This document shows, piece by piece, positions 14,223 through 21,499 of a stretch of DNA of 30,104 nucleotides; position 1 is the first letter of the stretch; each line of letters starts with the position of its first letter. The stretch is from a virus. Under the pieces are notes generated by a model, which saw only the letters and a program-made list of their open reading frames with translations, made no database searches and was not told the DNA's origin. The translations under genes and the position numbers were made by a program. Location: positions 1 through 30,104 of IMG/VR virus record IMGVR_UViG_3300017748_000068; one strand, given 5' to 3'.

Positions 14223-15404
14223 TTAGTTTTTTGATTTATATTTTTTACCATTAATTTTTATTTCAATATTAGTGTCAAGTTTTTGCATCCTGTCTATTAT
14301 AAGTTGACAATATTTTGGATCAAGTTCCATTCCATAGCATTTTCTTTTTAATTGGTGAGCTGCTACCATTGTTGAACCACTACCAAGAAATAGGTCAAGA
14401 ACTAACATCTTTATTTTACTACTGTTTTTTATAGCAATAGACGATAATTCTATTGGTTTTGGTGTTTTATGTTTAGTTTGCCTATCTACATCAACCTCCC
14501 ACACATCACTTTGAGAGTTGTCACCATAAAACGGTGAATTATTTTCTTTTGTTACATATATAATTAATTCGTGCTGAAATCTATATCTTTTACCTAATCC
14601 CCATATATTTTTTTTCCATACGATTAAGTGTTTTAATTTATAATTACATAATTCTATTTGTTTTTTAACTATATGATATATTCTATAGTCACAACATATA
14701 TAAACACTTTCGCTATTAAAATTTTTAAAACTATCTAATAAAAATTGTTCAAAATCATTCCAATTCATATTATCATTTGCAAACCATTCGTTAGGATTTA
14801 ATCTTGTTTCGCTTTTAGTTTCATTTTTTTTCCAACTCTTTAAGGCATTATATGGTGGATCAGTAAAAACCATATCTGCTTTCTCTCCATTCATTAGCTT
14901 AGCCACTTGTTCGCTGTCTGTACTATCGCCACACAACAATCTATGTTCGCCTATTTCTATTAAGTCGCCTAATACAATATCTGTTTTTATTTCATCAGGT
15001 ATTTGGTAATCATCTTCTTCTGCTTCTACATCAACAATTGGTATTTCAGGAATATCTAACCCCCAATCTTCTAACTGTTCTATATCCCATTGATTTGCTA
15101 ATATATCCCAATCCCACTCACCAAAACCTGAATTATCTTTTATTATAAATTCATTTTTCTTTTCTTCACTCCAATCAAGAACTTGGTCAATCCAAATTTC
15201 TTTAAGTCCTGCTTTTTTACACGCCTTTAATCGCATATTACCACCAAGAACAATAAAATTTTCATCTACTATAATTGGTCTTTTTTCTAACATTTGAGGA
15301 AACTCCTCAATAGATTTTACTAATCTTTTAAATTTAGAGTTGTTTATAAATCTTGGATTATTTTTATTTGGTTTTATTTTTTTTATACTTATTTTTTGTT
15401 TCAT
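14223..15404 (-). CDS. ParB-like domain fused to DNA adenine/cytosine-N4 methyltransferase
   Basis: This 393-residue protein has two domains. Residues 1 to about 90 resemble the ParB/Srx N-terminal fold (NPRFI, then IVDENFIVLGGNMRLKACKK, about 46-64). Residues about 140-380 form an N6-adenine/N4-cytosine methyltransferase in which catalytic TDPPY (181-185) precedes the AdoMet-binding DLFLGSGST (337-345), the beta-class order. ParB-methyltransferase fusions are frequent in phages and mobile elements and serve DNA modification, often against host restriction. No restriction enzyme partner is adjacent. It lies 10 bases after the primase-helicase gene, as the last gene of the replication operon. 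The target site cannot be read from sequence. Confidence 0.92.
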   Translation of the reverse strand: MKQKISIKKIKPNKNNPRFINNSKFKRLVKSIEEFPQMLEKRPIIVDENFIVLGGNMRLKACKKAGLKEIWIDQVLDWSEEKKNEFIIKDNSGFGEWDWDILANQWDIEQLEDWGLDIPEIPIVDVEAEEDDYQIPDEIKTDIVLGDLIEIGEHRLLCGDSTDSEQVAKLMNGEKADMVFTDPPYNALKSWKKNETKSETRLNPNEWFANDNMNWNDFEQFLLDSFKNFNSESVYICCDYRIYHIVKKQIELCNYKLKHLIVWKKNIWGLGKRYRFQHELIIYVTKENNSPFYGDNSQSDVWEVDVDRQTKHKTPKPIELSSIAIKNSSKIKMLVLDLFLGSGSTMVAAHQLKRKCYGMELDPKYCQLIIDRMQKLDTNIEIKINGKKYKSKN

Positions 15405-15414
15405 ATTTTTTTAT

Positions 15415-17088
15415 TTAAAACGGTATATTGTCTTTTATTACTTCAAACCTTTGTTTGTCTTTATCTATTTCTTTATACACACCCCCATTTTTAAAATCAG
15501 GTGCAACCATAAAATCGCCTTGTTTGCCATTTTCTTTTCTCTTTACCTTTTGAACATATACTTGTACACTATCACTTCCATAAATAGTTTTTTGACCAAG
15601 ATTTCTATAAACAGTAATACAATTATATGCTTTATTAAAAAAGTCAGATGATTGAGAAATGTCATAAGGATTCGGTACTCTATATTTACCATCAACACTT
15701 TCCATCTTTCTTGGGTGTGCAACAAGAAATAAATGAGTATTGGTTTGTTGGCAGAACTGGGTTATTTCCGATAATAGTTTTCCTACATAAGTAAAATCTC
15801 TTTGTGCAGAATGGTCTAACATATTATATGGATCAATCACACATACATTTACACCTTTTTGGAATACAAGTTGCTTAAAAGCATCTAAAATGCCTTTTAG
15901 GGTTAAGTTTTCGATGTCTATTCGAACAAAGAAAAAGTGTTCCTCAATAAATGTTTTTGTATTGTTTAAATCTTGGGTAGTACATTCTTTCTCATTTATC
16001 TTATTTGCTAACCTTTTTATGTGCGATTCATAAGGGAATGATTCAGGTGAAAACATTGCTACTCTAAAGTTTTCTTGTAATGCAAGATTAACACATATTT
16101 GGTCGATGACATCTGACTTTCCTGCATTTGGAATCCCTGTGCATACAGTCCATTCTCCGAAGCTAATGTTATAATACTCAGTAGAGTTTCCCAATCGCAC
16201 ATTATAATTCTTGATTCCATTCTCGTTAAAGTTTAAAACACTATCCCAAATATCGTTAATATTTAGTACACCCTCAATCGGAAAGTTCTTTGCTTTACTA
16301 ACAACTTCTCGAAGTTCACTTGCACCTTTGTTGATTAATATATCGTTAGCATCTTTATAATCGCCAAATTCAACATACTTACATCTACCTTGTCCAAATC
16401 TTCTTGCAAGTTCTCCTCGAAGTGATAATCCTGCCTGGTCGTTATCTGTACATAATATAATCTCTGTTTTATCCACAAAGTATTCCCAACAGTTGTCAAG
16501 ATATTCTAATCGTTGTGATCCTTTAGATGCACCATTGGGAACTGAACAAACACTATAAAGACCTGCTTCGTGTAATGATAAAGCATCTATTTCGCCCTCA
16601 ACAATATAAATCTTTTCCATTTCCTTGATATTATCAAGACCATAAAAGATAAGTTCAGCATCTTTAAAAAGTTTAAAATTCTTTTGTCCATCACGATACT
16701 TGATGTTTATTAGTTGCTTTTCACGATAGTAATTAAAGTTGATTGCTATTCTTTCTTTTTTGACTTGTGGAAAATACTCTATGGATTCGCTAATGTTCCA
16801 ATTAACGATTGTGGTTTCTGATATACCTCTTTTAGCAAACCACTTTAGAGTTTTATCTGATAATTCAGATTTAACCTCAATAGGTTTTACATATTCTTTT
16901 TTTGGTTGAAGATTTACATTACCACTATATCCACAATGATGACAGTTGAATAAACCTTTTGGTTCATTTATGGATAAGCACCTTTCGGTTTTCTTTTTTC
17001 TTGTACTACTACACTTTGGACAAGTAGTGTGGAACTCACCAGTTTTAAAACCAATGTCAATTCCAAAATCTAAAAATTTATCTTTCAT
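15415..17088 (-). CDS. T7 gp4/Twinkle-like primase-helicase
   Basis: This 557-residue bifunctional replication enzyme has an N-terminal zinc ribbon with CPKC (23-26) and CHHC (49-52). A TOPRIM primase domain follows with VEGEIDALS (Glu at 164 and 166) and TDNDQAG (Asp215, Asp217). A RecA-like helicase domain has Walker A GIPNAGKS (318-325), Walker B VCVIDPYN (Asp419) and FLVAHPRK (454-461). I start at ATG 17088, which gives an 11-base overlap with the upstream gene; the frame extends to a TTG at 17118, but that adds 10 residues that do not look conserved. It should unwind and prime DNA for a host or off-window polymerase, as none is encoded here. Confidence 0.94.
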   Translation of the reverse strand: MKDKFLDFGIDIGFKTGEFHTTCPKCSSTRKKKTERCLSINEPKGLFNCHHCGYSGNVNLQPKKEYVKPIEVKSELSDKTLKWFAKRGISETTIVNWNISESIEYFPQVKKERIAINFNYYREKQLINIKYRDGQKNFKLFKDAELIFYGLDNIKEMEKIYIVEGEIDALSLHEAGLYSVCSVPNGASKGSQRLEYLDNCWEYFVDKTEIILCTDNDQAGLSLRGELARRFGQGRCKYVEFGDYKDANDILINKGASELREVVSKAKNFPIEGVLNINDIWDSVLNFNENGIKNYNVRLGNSTEYYNISFGEWTVCTGIPNAGKSDVIDQICVNLALQENFRVAMFSPESFPYESHIKRLANKINEKECTTQDLNNTKTFIEEHFFFVRIDIENLTLKGILDAFKQLVFQKGVNVCVIDPYNMLDHSAQRDFTYVGKLLSEITQFCQQTNTHLFLVAHPRKMESVDGKYRVPNPYDISQSSDFFNKAYNCITVYRNLGQKTIYGSDSVQVYVQKVKRKENGKQGDFMVAPDFKNGGVYKEIDKDKQRFEVIKDNIPF

Positions 17089-17407
17089 TAAAGTTTTCTT
17101 TATAATTATTCCTTTCAACTTCTAATTTATAAAAATTAAATGATTGCATACCAATAATATGAGCATCAGTTGGTACAAAATATTGCCAACCCTTTGACAT
17201 ACCTCTATTGAGATAGTAAAAAAAGAAAACTGCTTTCTTGCCAGTGTTCTTTTTAAATATTACCGAAGCCGTATGATCTGACATTGGAATAACCTCAACA
17301 ACTTTAAATATTTCATTGTTAAAATTACCCTCACGATTCTTTTTAGAAAAGTTATCAGCTACGACCTCAGCTTTTGCTTTTAGTTCTTTGACAAGAGATT
17401 TATTCAT
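17078..17407 (-). CDS. Hypothetical protein (109 aa) in replication operon
   Basis: This 109-residue basic protein starts at ATG 17407, overlapping the upstream gene by 8 bases. An N-terminal helix (MNKSLVKELKAKAEVVADNF) is followed by a beta-rich core (FKVVEVIPMSDHTASVIFKK, then KKAVFFFYYLNRGMSKGWQY). The core looks like a small single-domain fold, possibly nucleic-acid binding, but no family is recognised. It is sandwiched between a nucleotide hydrolase-like gene and the primase-helicase, and overlaps both, so a replication accessory role is likely. Confidence 0.6.
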   Translation of the reverse strand: MNKSLVKELKAKAEVVADNFSKKNREGNFNNEIFKVVEVIPMSDHTASVIFKKNTGKKAVFFFYYLNRGMSKGWQYFVPTDAHIIGMQSFNFYKLEVERNNYKENFNER

Positions 17408-17705
17408 CGTTCATCTCTAAAAACTTCTCCAATGCACCAAGTGTTCTCCAAGCAGCTTTACCAAGATGTAATAATCCATCTTCATCTAATGGTTCTTCTG
17501 TATGGTCTATTAAATGCCTTACACAAGCATCTAATTCATCTTTAGATTTTTCCCTATCCCAATGAAGTGGTGTTCCAGGATTGTGTTGTTCATTTCCAAC
17601 ATAACTTACTTTAGAAACATATCTAATTGCTTTTGGAAAATATTTTAGAACTCCTGAAAAAACAGGAATTTCTTTTCTTTCTTGATGTTTATTCTTTTTA
17701 CTCAT
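17400..17705 (-). CDS. MazG/MazZ-like dNTP pyrophosphohydrolase (dATP/dGTP diphosphohydrolase N-terminal, DUF5664-like)
   Basis: This 101-residue all-helical protein matches the pattern of DUF5664. A helix ends in YVSKVSYVGNEQHNPG, followed by WDREKSKDELDACVRHLIDH and DEDGLLHLGKAAWRTLGALE. The family consensus is 'D..lRHl......De..GL.HL..aa.n...ll'. Acidic residues in the second and third helices would bind metal and the triphosphate. Enzymes of this group hydrolyse dNTPs or house-clean nucleotides, and one relative works in 2-aminoadenine (Z) synthesis. No PurZ-like gene is present here, so general dNTP pool control is the safer reading. It overlaps the upstream HTH gene by 4 bases. Confidence 0.65.
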   Translation of the reverse strand: MSKKNKHQERKEIPVFSGVLKYFPKAIRYVSKVSYVGNEQHNPGTPLHWDREKSKDELDACVRHLIDHTEEPLDEDGLLHLGKAAWRTLGALEKFLEMNDE

Positions 17706-18385
17706 ATATTTATTTGTTTTAGATTCTTACCAAACTTGGCTTCGAATAGGTTAATGTATTTTAAACCATCTTTATTTTTCTTTCTAAGTTTTAAAATGGT
17801 CAAAAAATTGTTTTTCCAAAAATCATCTGTTCTAACTTTTTGGACTATGTAATAAACTTTTCTTGGTGAATAACCATCTAACCTTTCAAGTTTATCGATA
17901 CAATCAAGCCAAGAGTTTTTATCGGCTTGTGTTTTTGGTTGTGTTTGAATTGGAAATAACTCACATATTGGTTCAAATGATTTTAAAACCATATCTGAAA
18001 ATTCTTTCTTCTTATATTCTAATGTATTATTATTGTTATTTATATATATATTATCCTGGTGATTATCTTCTATAGGGGGTGCATTTTTTTTCACTACCTC
18101 ACGAAAATTTATGATGTATATTTCACGACTTTCAATTTCCTTTGAATTTTCTTTATAAGTCATTTTTAATTTAATATATTTTCTTGTTTTTAATTGTCCA
18201 ATCCAATCGGTAATTGATCTTGTTTTTACACCATATAGGTCAGCAAAATATTTATTTCTTGCAAAACAAAAACCTTTTTCATTACATAGGGCAGTAATTT
18301 CGCCATACAATAATTTGGCATTAGGGGTTAGTGTTTGGTCATATCTGACAAATGCAGGTATGATAGCATAATAACTTTTTTTCAT
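17702..18385 (-). CDS. Helix-turn-helix replication protein (HTH_36, replisome organizer-like)
   Basis: This 227-residue protein has a winged helix-turn-helix of the HTH_36 type at the N-terminus: YYAIIPAFVRYDQTLTPNAK, then LYGEITALCNEKGFCFARN, then LYGVKTRSITDWIGQLKTRK. This domain is usual in phage replication initiators that bind the origin and load the helicase. An Asn-rich linker (five consecutive Asn, around residue 118) separates it from a C-terminal helical domain (about 130-227) of the kind that binds partners in DnaD-like proteins. The origin might lie within or near this gene, as in many phages, but no iterons were evident by eye. Confidence 0.75.
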   Translation of the reverse strand: MKKSYYAIIPAFVRYDQTLTPNAKLLYGEITALCNEKGFCFARNKYFADLYGVKTRSITDWIGQLKTRKYIKLKMTYKENSKEIESREIYIINFREVVKKNAPPIEDNHQDNIYINNNNNTLEYKKKEFSDMVLKSFEPICELFPIQTQPKTQADKNSWLDCIDKLERLDGYSPRKVYYIVQKVRTDDFWKNNFLTILKLRKKNKDGLKYINLFEAKFGKNLKQINI

Positions 18386-18392
18386 TTAATCT

Positions 18393-18647
18393 TTACAGGT
18401 TTTCGGTAATGTTTTTTAATTCATTACAAAATTTTCTTAATCGGTCATACATTAATTGGACATCTTCAAATGAAATTTCTTCATCTTGAAACTTTAAAAA
18501 AAGTGCTTCAATTAATAGATCAAACTCAACTTTAGTTAAAGAACCTATGTAGTCATAGTTTTCAAAGTCATCAAAATTATGATTGACAGTATAACGAATC
18601 CTTTGCTTAGATTCTGACCAATAAACCATTTTATAACTCTGAATCAT
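18393..18647 (-). CDS. Hypothetical protein (84 aa), helical, acidic
   Basis: This small protein starts at ATG 18647, overlapping the upstream gene by 17 bases; ATG 18629 would instead begin one base after the upstream stop and give 78 residues. It has an N-terminal Tyr/Arg-rich beta-like stretch (MVYWSESKQRIRYTVNHN) and two acidic helices (LTKVEFDLLIEALFLKF and SFEDVQLMYDRLRKFCNELK). No family is recognised. Its location between the nuclease fusion and the HTH replication protein suggests a replication accessory factor. Confidence 0.6.
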   Translation of the reverse strand: MIQSYKMVYWSESKQRIRYTVNHNFDDFENYDYIGSLTKVEFDLLIEALFLKFQDEEISFEDVQLMYDRLRKFCNELKNITENL

Positions 18648-19305
18648 TGGGTTTTGATAAATAAAGGTCTATAATTTCAATAGTTTTATCGTAGTCATTT
18701 GTCCAATGACACTCCCAGTTCTCTTTTCTTAATCTTTCTAAAGTTTCTTTTTGACTATCGGTTGGTTTGTTATACCCAATCTTTAATTCGATTGCAAGAC
18801 CATACCTACCAGTTCCACCACCCCTAAATATTAGTATATCAGGAACACCTGCTTTTCCACCTAAATATTTAAACTTAAATCTTTCAAATGGACTTCTTTT
18901 CCCCTCATTTGCAACATGAATTGCATAAACATTAGGATATTGAAAAGCTAAATACTCCATTACACTATGTTGTAATTTATCTTCTTTACTTAAATATTTA
19001 TCAAATGGATTTGCCAACTTATCTATATTTTTTAAACATATTGATTTTAAAGTTAAGTAATTATTTTGGGTTGATTTATTATATTCAAGTAGAAAATTAA
19101 ATTGTTTCATACCATTAACCACTGTCGCGTGGTTTAAATTTACCGATTTACCTAATTTTTCATAGGTCGCACCTGGCACTAATTCTCTTGATAAACTATA
19201 ATAAATACCCCTTGCATCAACATAAACTTGCATTCTTGTTTTTCTTGATATGTTAATTTGAAAATAATCATTTACAATATCCTTAATAATGTTTAAATCT
19301 TTCAT
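18631..19305 (-). CDS. DnaA domain IV-like DNA-binding domain fused to VRR-NUC nuclease
   Basis: This 224-residue protein combines two recognisable domains. Residues about 16-75 match DnaA domain IV: KTRMQVYVDARGIYYSLSR followed by YEKLGKSVNLNHATVVNGM, in which NLNHATVVNGM corresponds to the DnaA signature (DHTTV.hA...) that reads DnaA boxes. Residues about 110-215 match VRR-NUC: KLQHSVMEYLAFQYPNVYA, an NEGKRSPFERFK segment, AGVPDILIF with Asp156, and LAIELK with Glu173 and Lys175, then TDSQ. I start at ATG 19305, whose ATGA overlaps the exonuclease stop; the frame extends to TTG 19317. A site-directed origin nuclease or a junction resolvase is plausible. Both family calls are from motif reading. 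Confidence 0.8.
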   Translation of the reverse strand: MKDLNIIKDIVNDYFQINISRKTRMQVYVDARGIYYSLSRELVPGATYEKLGKSVNLNHATVVNGMKQFNFLLEYNKSTQNNYLTLKSICLKNIDKLANPFDKYLSKEDKLQHSVMEYLAFQYPNVYAIHVANEGKRSPFERFKFKYLGGKAGVPDILIFRGGGTGRYGLAIELKIGYNKPTDSQKETLERLRKENWECHWTNDYDKTIEIIDLYLSKPNDSEL

Positions 19306-20096
19306 CTTTTTTTCCAACCTTTTAAAATTATAGTACCATCATCATCAAAATCTTGGGATTGATACCCAGTTTGAATACCCTTTTCTTTATATAGTTTCCA
19401 AAATGTAAATGCTCTTTCAAAATCTAATTCAGCATTTTCAATAAACACATCATCTAATTTATACACCTCAACACCAAATGGGTGATTAGTTTCACAAGCT
19501 ATAAATCGAAACCTTGATGGATCGATGCCCAACATAAAGCAGTAGAACCAAGCCTGTATGTGATAGTTTCTTGACTTTATATCATAGATAAATTTTTCAG
19601 GTGAACTGTCTTGACAAGTTTTTATATCACTTATCCAATCATCACCCATACAATCAGGTCTAACTCTAACTGGTATGCCTTGATAAGTTCCATAATGAGA
19701 AACCTCAATTTTACCCTTTGACCATTTTTTAACCTTGTCATTGCTAATAAAGTTTTTGTGGATTCCTCGTATGATATTATCTTCATCTTCATCTAAAGCC
19801 ACCTTTCCTTTATTCTTTTCAATAAGTTTTGCCTTCAATTCTTTATCCTCTTTTTTTCTTAGATCAAGTTTTGGAAGAACATAATATTCTTTTTTAAATG
19901 CTTCAATGCCCTCATAACAAATTGTGTGTACAGCATTACCCCTTGTCATAAATTTAGTTGTCTTAATGGGTTTGCGATTTAGATAGTGCCAAACTGATTT
20001 CTCAGCTATGTATTTCAAGCTACTTGCTGAAATTGAATCTTTTGAGTGATATTCCTCAATACTATCATTTTTTACTTCTAAGTTTTCTATTTTCAT
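19302..20096 (-). CDS. PD-(D/E)XK exonuclease (RecE/DUF3799-like)
   Basis: This 264-residue nuclease has the pattern of phage RecE-like/DUF3799 enzymes. There is an N-terminal ISASSLKYI segment, FMTRGNAVHTICYEG (about 49-63) and IEVSHYG with Glu131. The core is PDCMGDDWISDIKT with Asp148, Asp157 and Lys159, followed by Gln181 in HIQAWFYCFML. Such enzymes resect double-stranded DNA ends to leave tails for an annealing protein. The annealing candidate and SSB-like gene lie just upstream in the operon, which completes a recombination module. The 3' end overlaps the next gene by 4 bases. Confidence 0.85.
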   Translation of the reverse strand: MKIENLEVKNDSIEEYHSKDSISASSLKYIAEKSVWHYLNRKPIKTTKFMTRGNAVHTICYEGIEAFKKEYYVLPKLDLRKKEDKELKAKLIEKNKGKVALDEDEDNIIRGIHKNFISNDKVKKWSKGKIEVSHYGTYQGIPVRVRPDCMGDDWISDIKTCQDSSPEKFIYDIKSRNYHIQAWFYCFMLGIDPSRFRFIACETNHPFGVEVYKLDDVFIENAELDFERAFTFWKLYKEKGIQTGYQSQDFDDDGTIILKGWKKR

Positions 20097-20184
20097 TTTT
20101 AAGTTCTTTTATTTCTTTTTCTTTTTCTTCTAATTGCTTTGTAAGATTTGCAATTACATTATTGTATAATATATGTTCATTCAT
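20065..20184 (-). CDS. Coiled-coil mini-protein (39 aa)
   Basis: The reading frame runs from ATG 20184 to TGA 20067-20065, overlapping the exonuclease gene by 32 bases. The first 18 residues (MNEHILYNNVIANLTKQL) lead into a Glu/Lys-rich heptad-like helix (EEKEKEIKELKNENRKL). It is the only gene candidate in the gap between the terminator at 20196 and the exonuclease, where an open, coding-like frame is unlikely to be wasted. It might dimerise with the exonuclease or be a leader peptide. Support is moderate. Confidence 0.45.
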   Translation of the reverse strand: MNEHILYNNVIANLTKQLEEKEKEIKELKNENRKLRSKK

Positions 20185-20195
20185 AATATTGTATT

Positions 20196-20220
20196 AAAAA
20201 AGGGGGTGATTAACCCCCTT
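20196..20220 (-). terminator. Strong intrinsic terminator after SSB-like gene
   Basis: On the minus strand AAGGGGG and CCCCCTT (20214-20220 and 20200-20206) form a 7-bp stem with a 7-base loop. Four more T follow (20196-20199), giving a six-T run. It begins 4 bases after the SSB-like stop and resembles the capsid terminator at 6472-6499 in design (G5/C5 stem with A/T flanks). Confidence 0.88.
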
Positions 20221-20224
20221 AAAG

Positions 20225-20524
20225 TTAGAATGGTAAGTCATCATCTTGCTCTGCTTTCACAGGTATAGATTCTGTTTTGACTTCCTTTTTATTAGGTACA
20301 AAGTCGTTAAATTTTAACGATAGTCCACCATCATCATTTTGAGTTAATTGAATAGGTATTTGTTTGTTACCATCATATTCACTCGTTAAAATGTTTGGAT
20401 TCTCCTTTACAAAATTTAATAACACTTTTGGTGTTATAAATCCTTGACCTTTTACAAAGTCAGGTGCATTTTGATGTGGTTTGAATATACTTATTCCTTT
20501 TATGTAAATAGCTTTATTTGCCAT
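20225..20524 (-). CDS. SSB-like single-stranded DNA-binding protein
   Basis: This 99-residue protein ends in QDDDLPF, which matches the acidic C-terminal tip (DDDIPF) that bacterial SSB proteins use to recruit partners. The body (IYIKGISIFKPHQNAPDFVK, GFITPKVLLNFVKENPNI, then LSLKFNDFVPN) is short and beta-rich, as in compact SSB-like proteins of marine phages. It starts one base after the annealing-protein stop and is followed directly by a terminator. It should coat displaced strands during replication and recombination and tether the host or phage machinery via its tail. Confidence 0.75.
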   Translation of the reverse strand: MANKAIYIKGISIFKPHQNAPDFVKGQGFITPKVLLNFVKENPNILTSEYDGNKQIPIQLTQNDDGGLSLKFNDFVPNKKEVKTESIPVKAEQDDDLPF

Positions 20525-20525
20525 A

Positions 20526-20987
20526 TTATATTTGATTTATATGTTCAACTTTTTTTTTACTTTGAGTTGTAGATTTCTTTTGTTTGCTAATAGCAACAAC
20601 AAGTTCATCTGCACTTGCAATAGAATCTTTAATTCCAATTCCAAGAAAACCTAAAGCACGACCAACTGCTGATGTTTCGCAATTCTCAACAAAACTTGTT
20701 TCGTTTACAAAACCAGTAGCTTTTTCTTCTTGTGCATAACCTGATGAAACAACATTTCCATCTTTGTTACGAATTACACATTTGATGATAATTGCATCTA
20801 AAACTTTTGTTGTTTTTTTACCAACAACTTTATCGTTTTTAACAATATCACCAATGAGTTCTGAATAGTTTTTTTCGACTATTTCAGTTTCAATAGTAAG
20901 AGTTTTGTATAAAGGATTTCTCCTTAATTCAGCAACTCTTTCGTGGACTTGTATATAGTCCTTTCCTTTAATCTTTATTGATTGCAT
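20526..20987 (-). CDS. Putative single-strand annealing protein (Rad52/ERF-like)
   Basis: This 153-residue protein has a core pattern found in phage ERF/Rad52-like annealing proteins: VHERVAELRRN, a beta sheet with VLDAIIIKCVIRNKDG, and SFVENCETSAVGRALGFLGI (about 98-117). The last is the most telling part, since ETSAvGRALgflGiG is highly conserved in these proteins. A Lys/Gln/Ser-rich C-terminal tail (SKQKKSTTQSKKKVEH) could contact DNA or SSB. Neighbours are an SSB-like protein and a PD-(D/E)XK exonuclease, the standard partners. The ATG overlaps the HTH gene stop (TAATG at 20987). Strict family membership is not proven by eye. Confidence 0.6.
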   Translation of the reverse strand: MQSIKIKGKDYIQVHERVAELRRNPLYKTLTIETEIVEKNYSELIGDIVKNDKVVGKKTTKVLDAIIIKCVIRNKDGNVVSSGYAQEEKATGFVNETSFVENCETSAVGRALGFLGIGIKDSIASADELVVAISKQKKSTTQSKKKVEHINQI

Positions 20988-21199
20988 TATATATTAATTG
21001 TTTCTAAATTAAATTCTAATTCTTTCAAATTACTCAAATCCTTAACAGTTAATGTATCAGGGTTTTGAATCTTTGAATTAAGTGTGGGCATAGTCATTTC
21101 TAACTTTTCTGCCACATCTTTCTTTTTAAGACCTAATCGCCTTAAATCATCAATGAATTCGATTTCGAACTCACTAATAAATGTTTGTATTTTATCCAT
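20987..21199 (-). CDS. Small helix-turn-helix protein (70 aa)
   Basis: This 70-residue protein has a Cro/CI-like helix-turn-helix in its middle: FIDDLRRLGLKKKDVAEKLE followed by MTMPTLNSKIQNPDTLTVKD. The pattern of a helix, a turn with a Lys-rich segment and an A-hydrophobic pair is typical of XRE-type DNA-binding domains. It is encoded at the front of the recombination genes and its stop overlaps the annealing-protein ATG. It could regulate this operon or the switch to late genes. No opposing repressor gene or lysogeny module is visible, so a temperate switch is not indicated. Confidence 0.65.
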   Translation of the reverse strand: MDKIQTFISEFEIEFIDDLRRLGLKKKDVAEKLEMTMPTLNSKIQNPDTLTVKDLSNLKELEFNLETINI

Positions 21200-21202
21200 T
21201 AA

Positions 21203-21460
21203 TTACCATTTATCTAAAGGACATTTAGATGCAGGGGAAAGTGTCTTTGGTGGTATTGCACAACCACAACCGTTTTTTATTTCTTTAGTTTTAACATTTA
21301 TCCCTTGTTTTGATGGGCTACATATATGACCACTTCTAATATCACAAATATCACAAATAAGTAATCTCATCTTTGACATTTGAACAATATTAGGATCAAG
21401 TAATTTAAATTGGCTTAATGTCCAATTTGCCCAACCCTCTAAAATATTCTTTAGTAACAT
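21203..21460 (-). CDS. Cys-rich zinc-binding-like protein (85 aa)
   Basis: This 85-residue protein has six Cys: Cys36 and Cys39 (CDIC), Cys47, Cys65 and Cys67 (CGC), and Cys80 in a final CPLDKW. The spacing CxxC...C...CxC...CPxxxW is seen in small phage proteins and is compatible with a zinc ribbon or knuckle. The first 30 residues are a helix (ILEGWANWTLSQFKLL). It lies between tail and recombination genes, 3 bases before the HTH gene. It could be a DNA-binding accessory or a host-takeover factor. Metal binding is inferred from Cys spacing only. Confidence 0.65.
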   Translation of the reverse strand: MLLKNILEGWANWTLSQFKLLDPNIVQMSKMRLLICDICDIRSGHICSPSKQGINVKTKEIKNGCGCAIPPKTLSPASKCPLDKW

Positions 21461-21499
21461 TGTAGTAAAGTTAAAAATATTTTCAATATAAAAAAATTT

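Noticed and set aside
14204-14226. CTAAAT / ATTTAG hairpin followed by a T-run, seen on the plus strand
   Set aside because: The T-run is on the wrong side for minus-strand transcription and no plus-strand gene ends there.
17089-17118. TTG-initiated extension of the primase-helicase, and likewise TTG starts at 3171 (holin) and 19317 (nuclease fusion)
   Set aside because: In each case an ATG a few codons later fits the overlap with the upstream gene better (11 bases, 17 bases and ATGA respectively), and the extra residues show no conserved motif.
17400-17705. Evidence for a 2-aminoadenine (Z) genome
   Set aside because: Only a MazZ-like candidate is visible. No PurZ, DatZ or dedicated polymerase is present in the window, so the claim is unsupported.
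20987-21199. Lysogeny repressor or Cro
   Set aside because: The small HTH protein is co-oriented with the recombination genes. There is no divergent repressor, operator pair or integrase, so a temperate switch is not supported.
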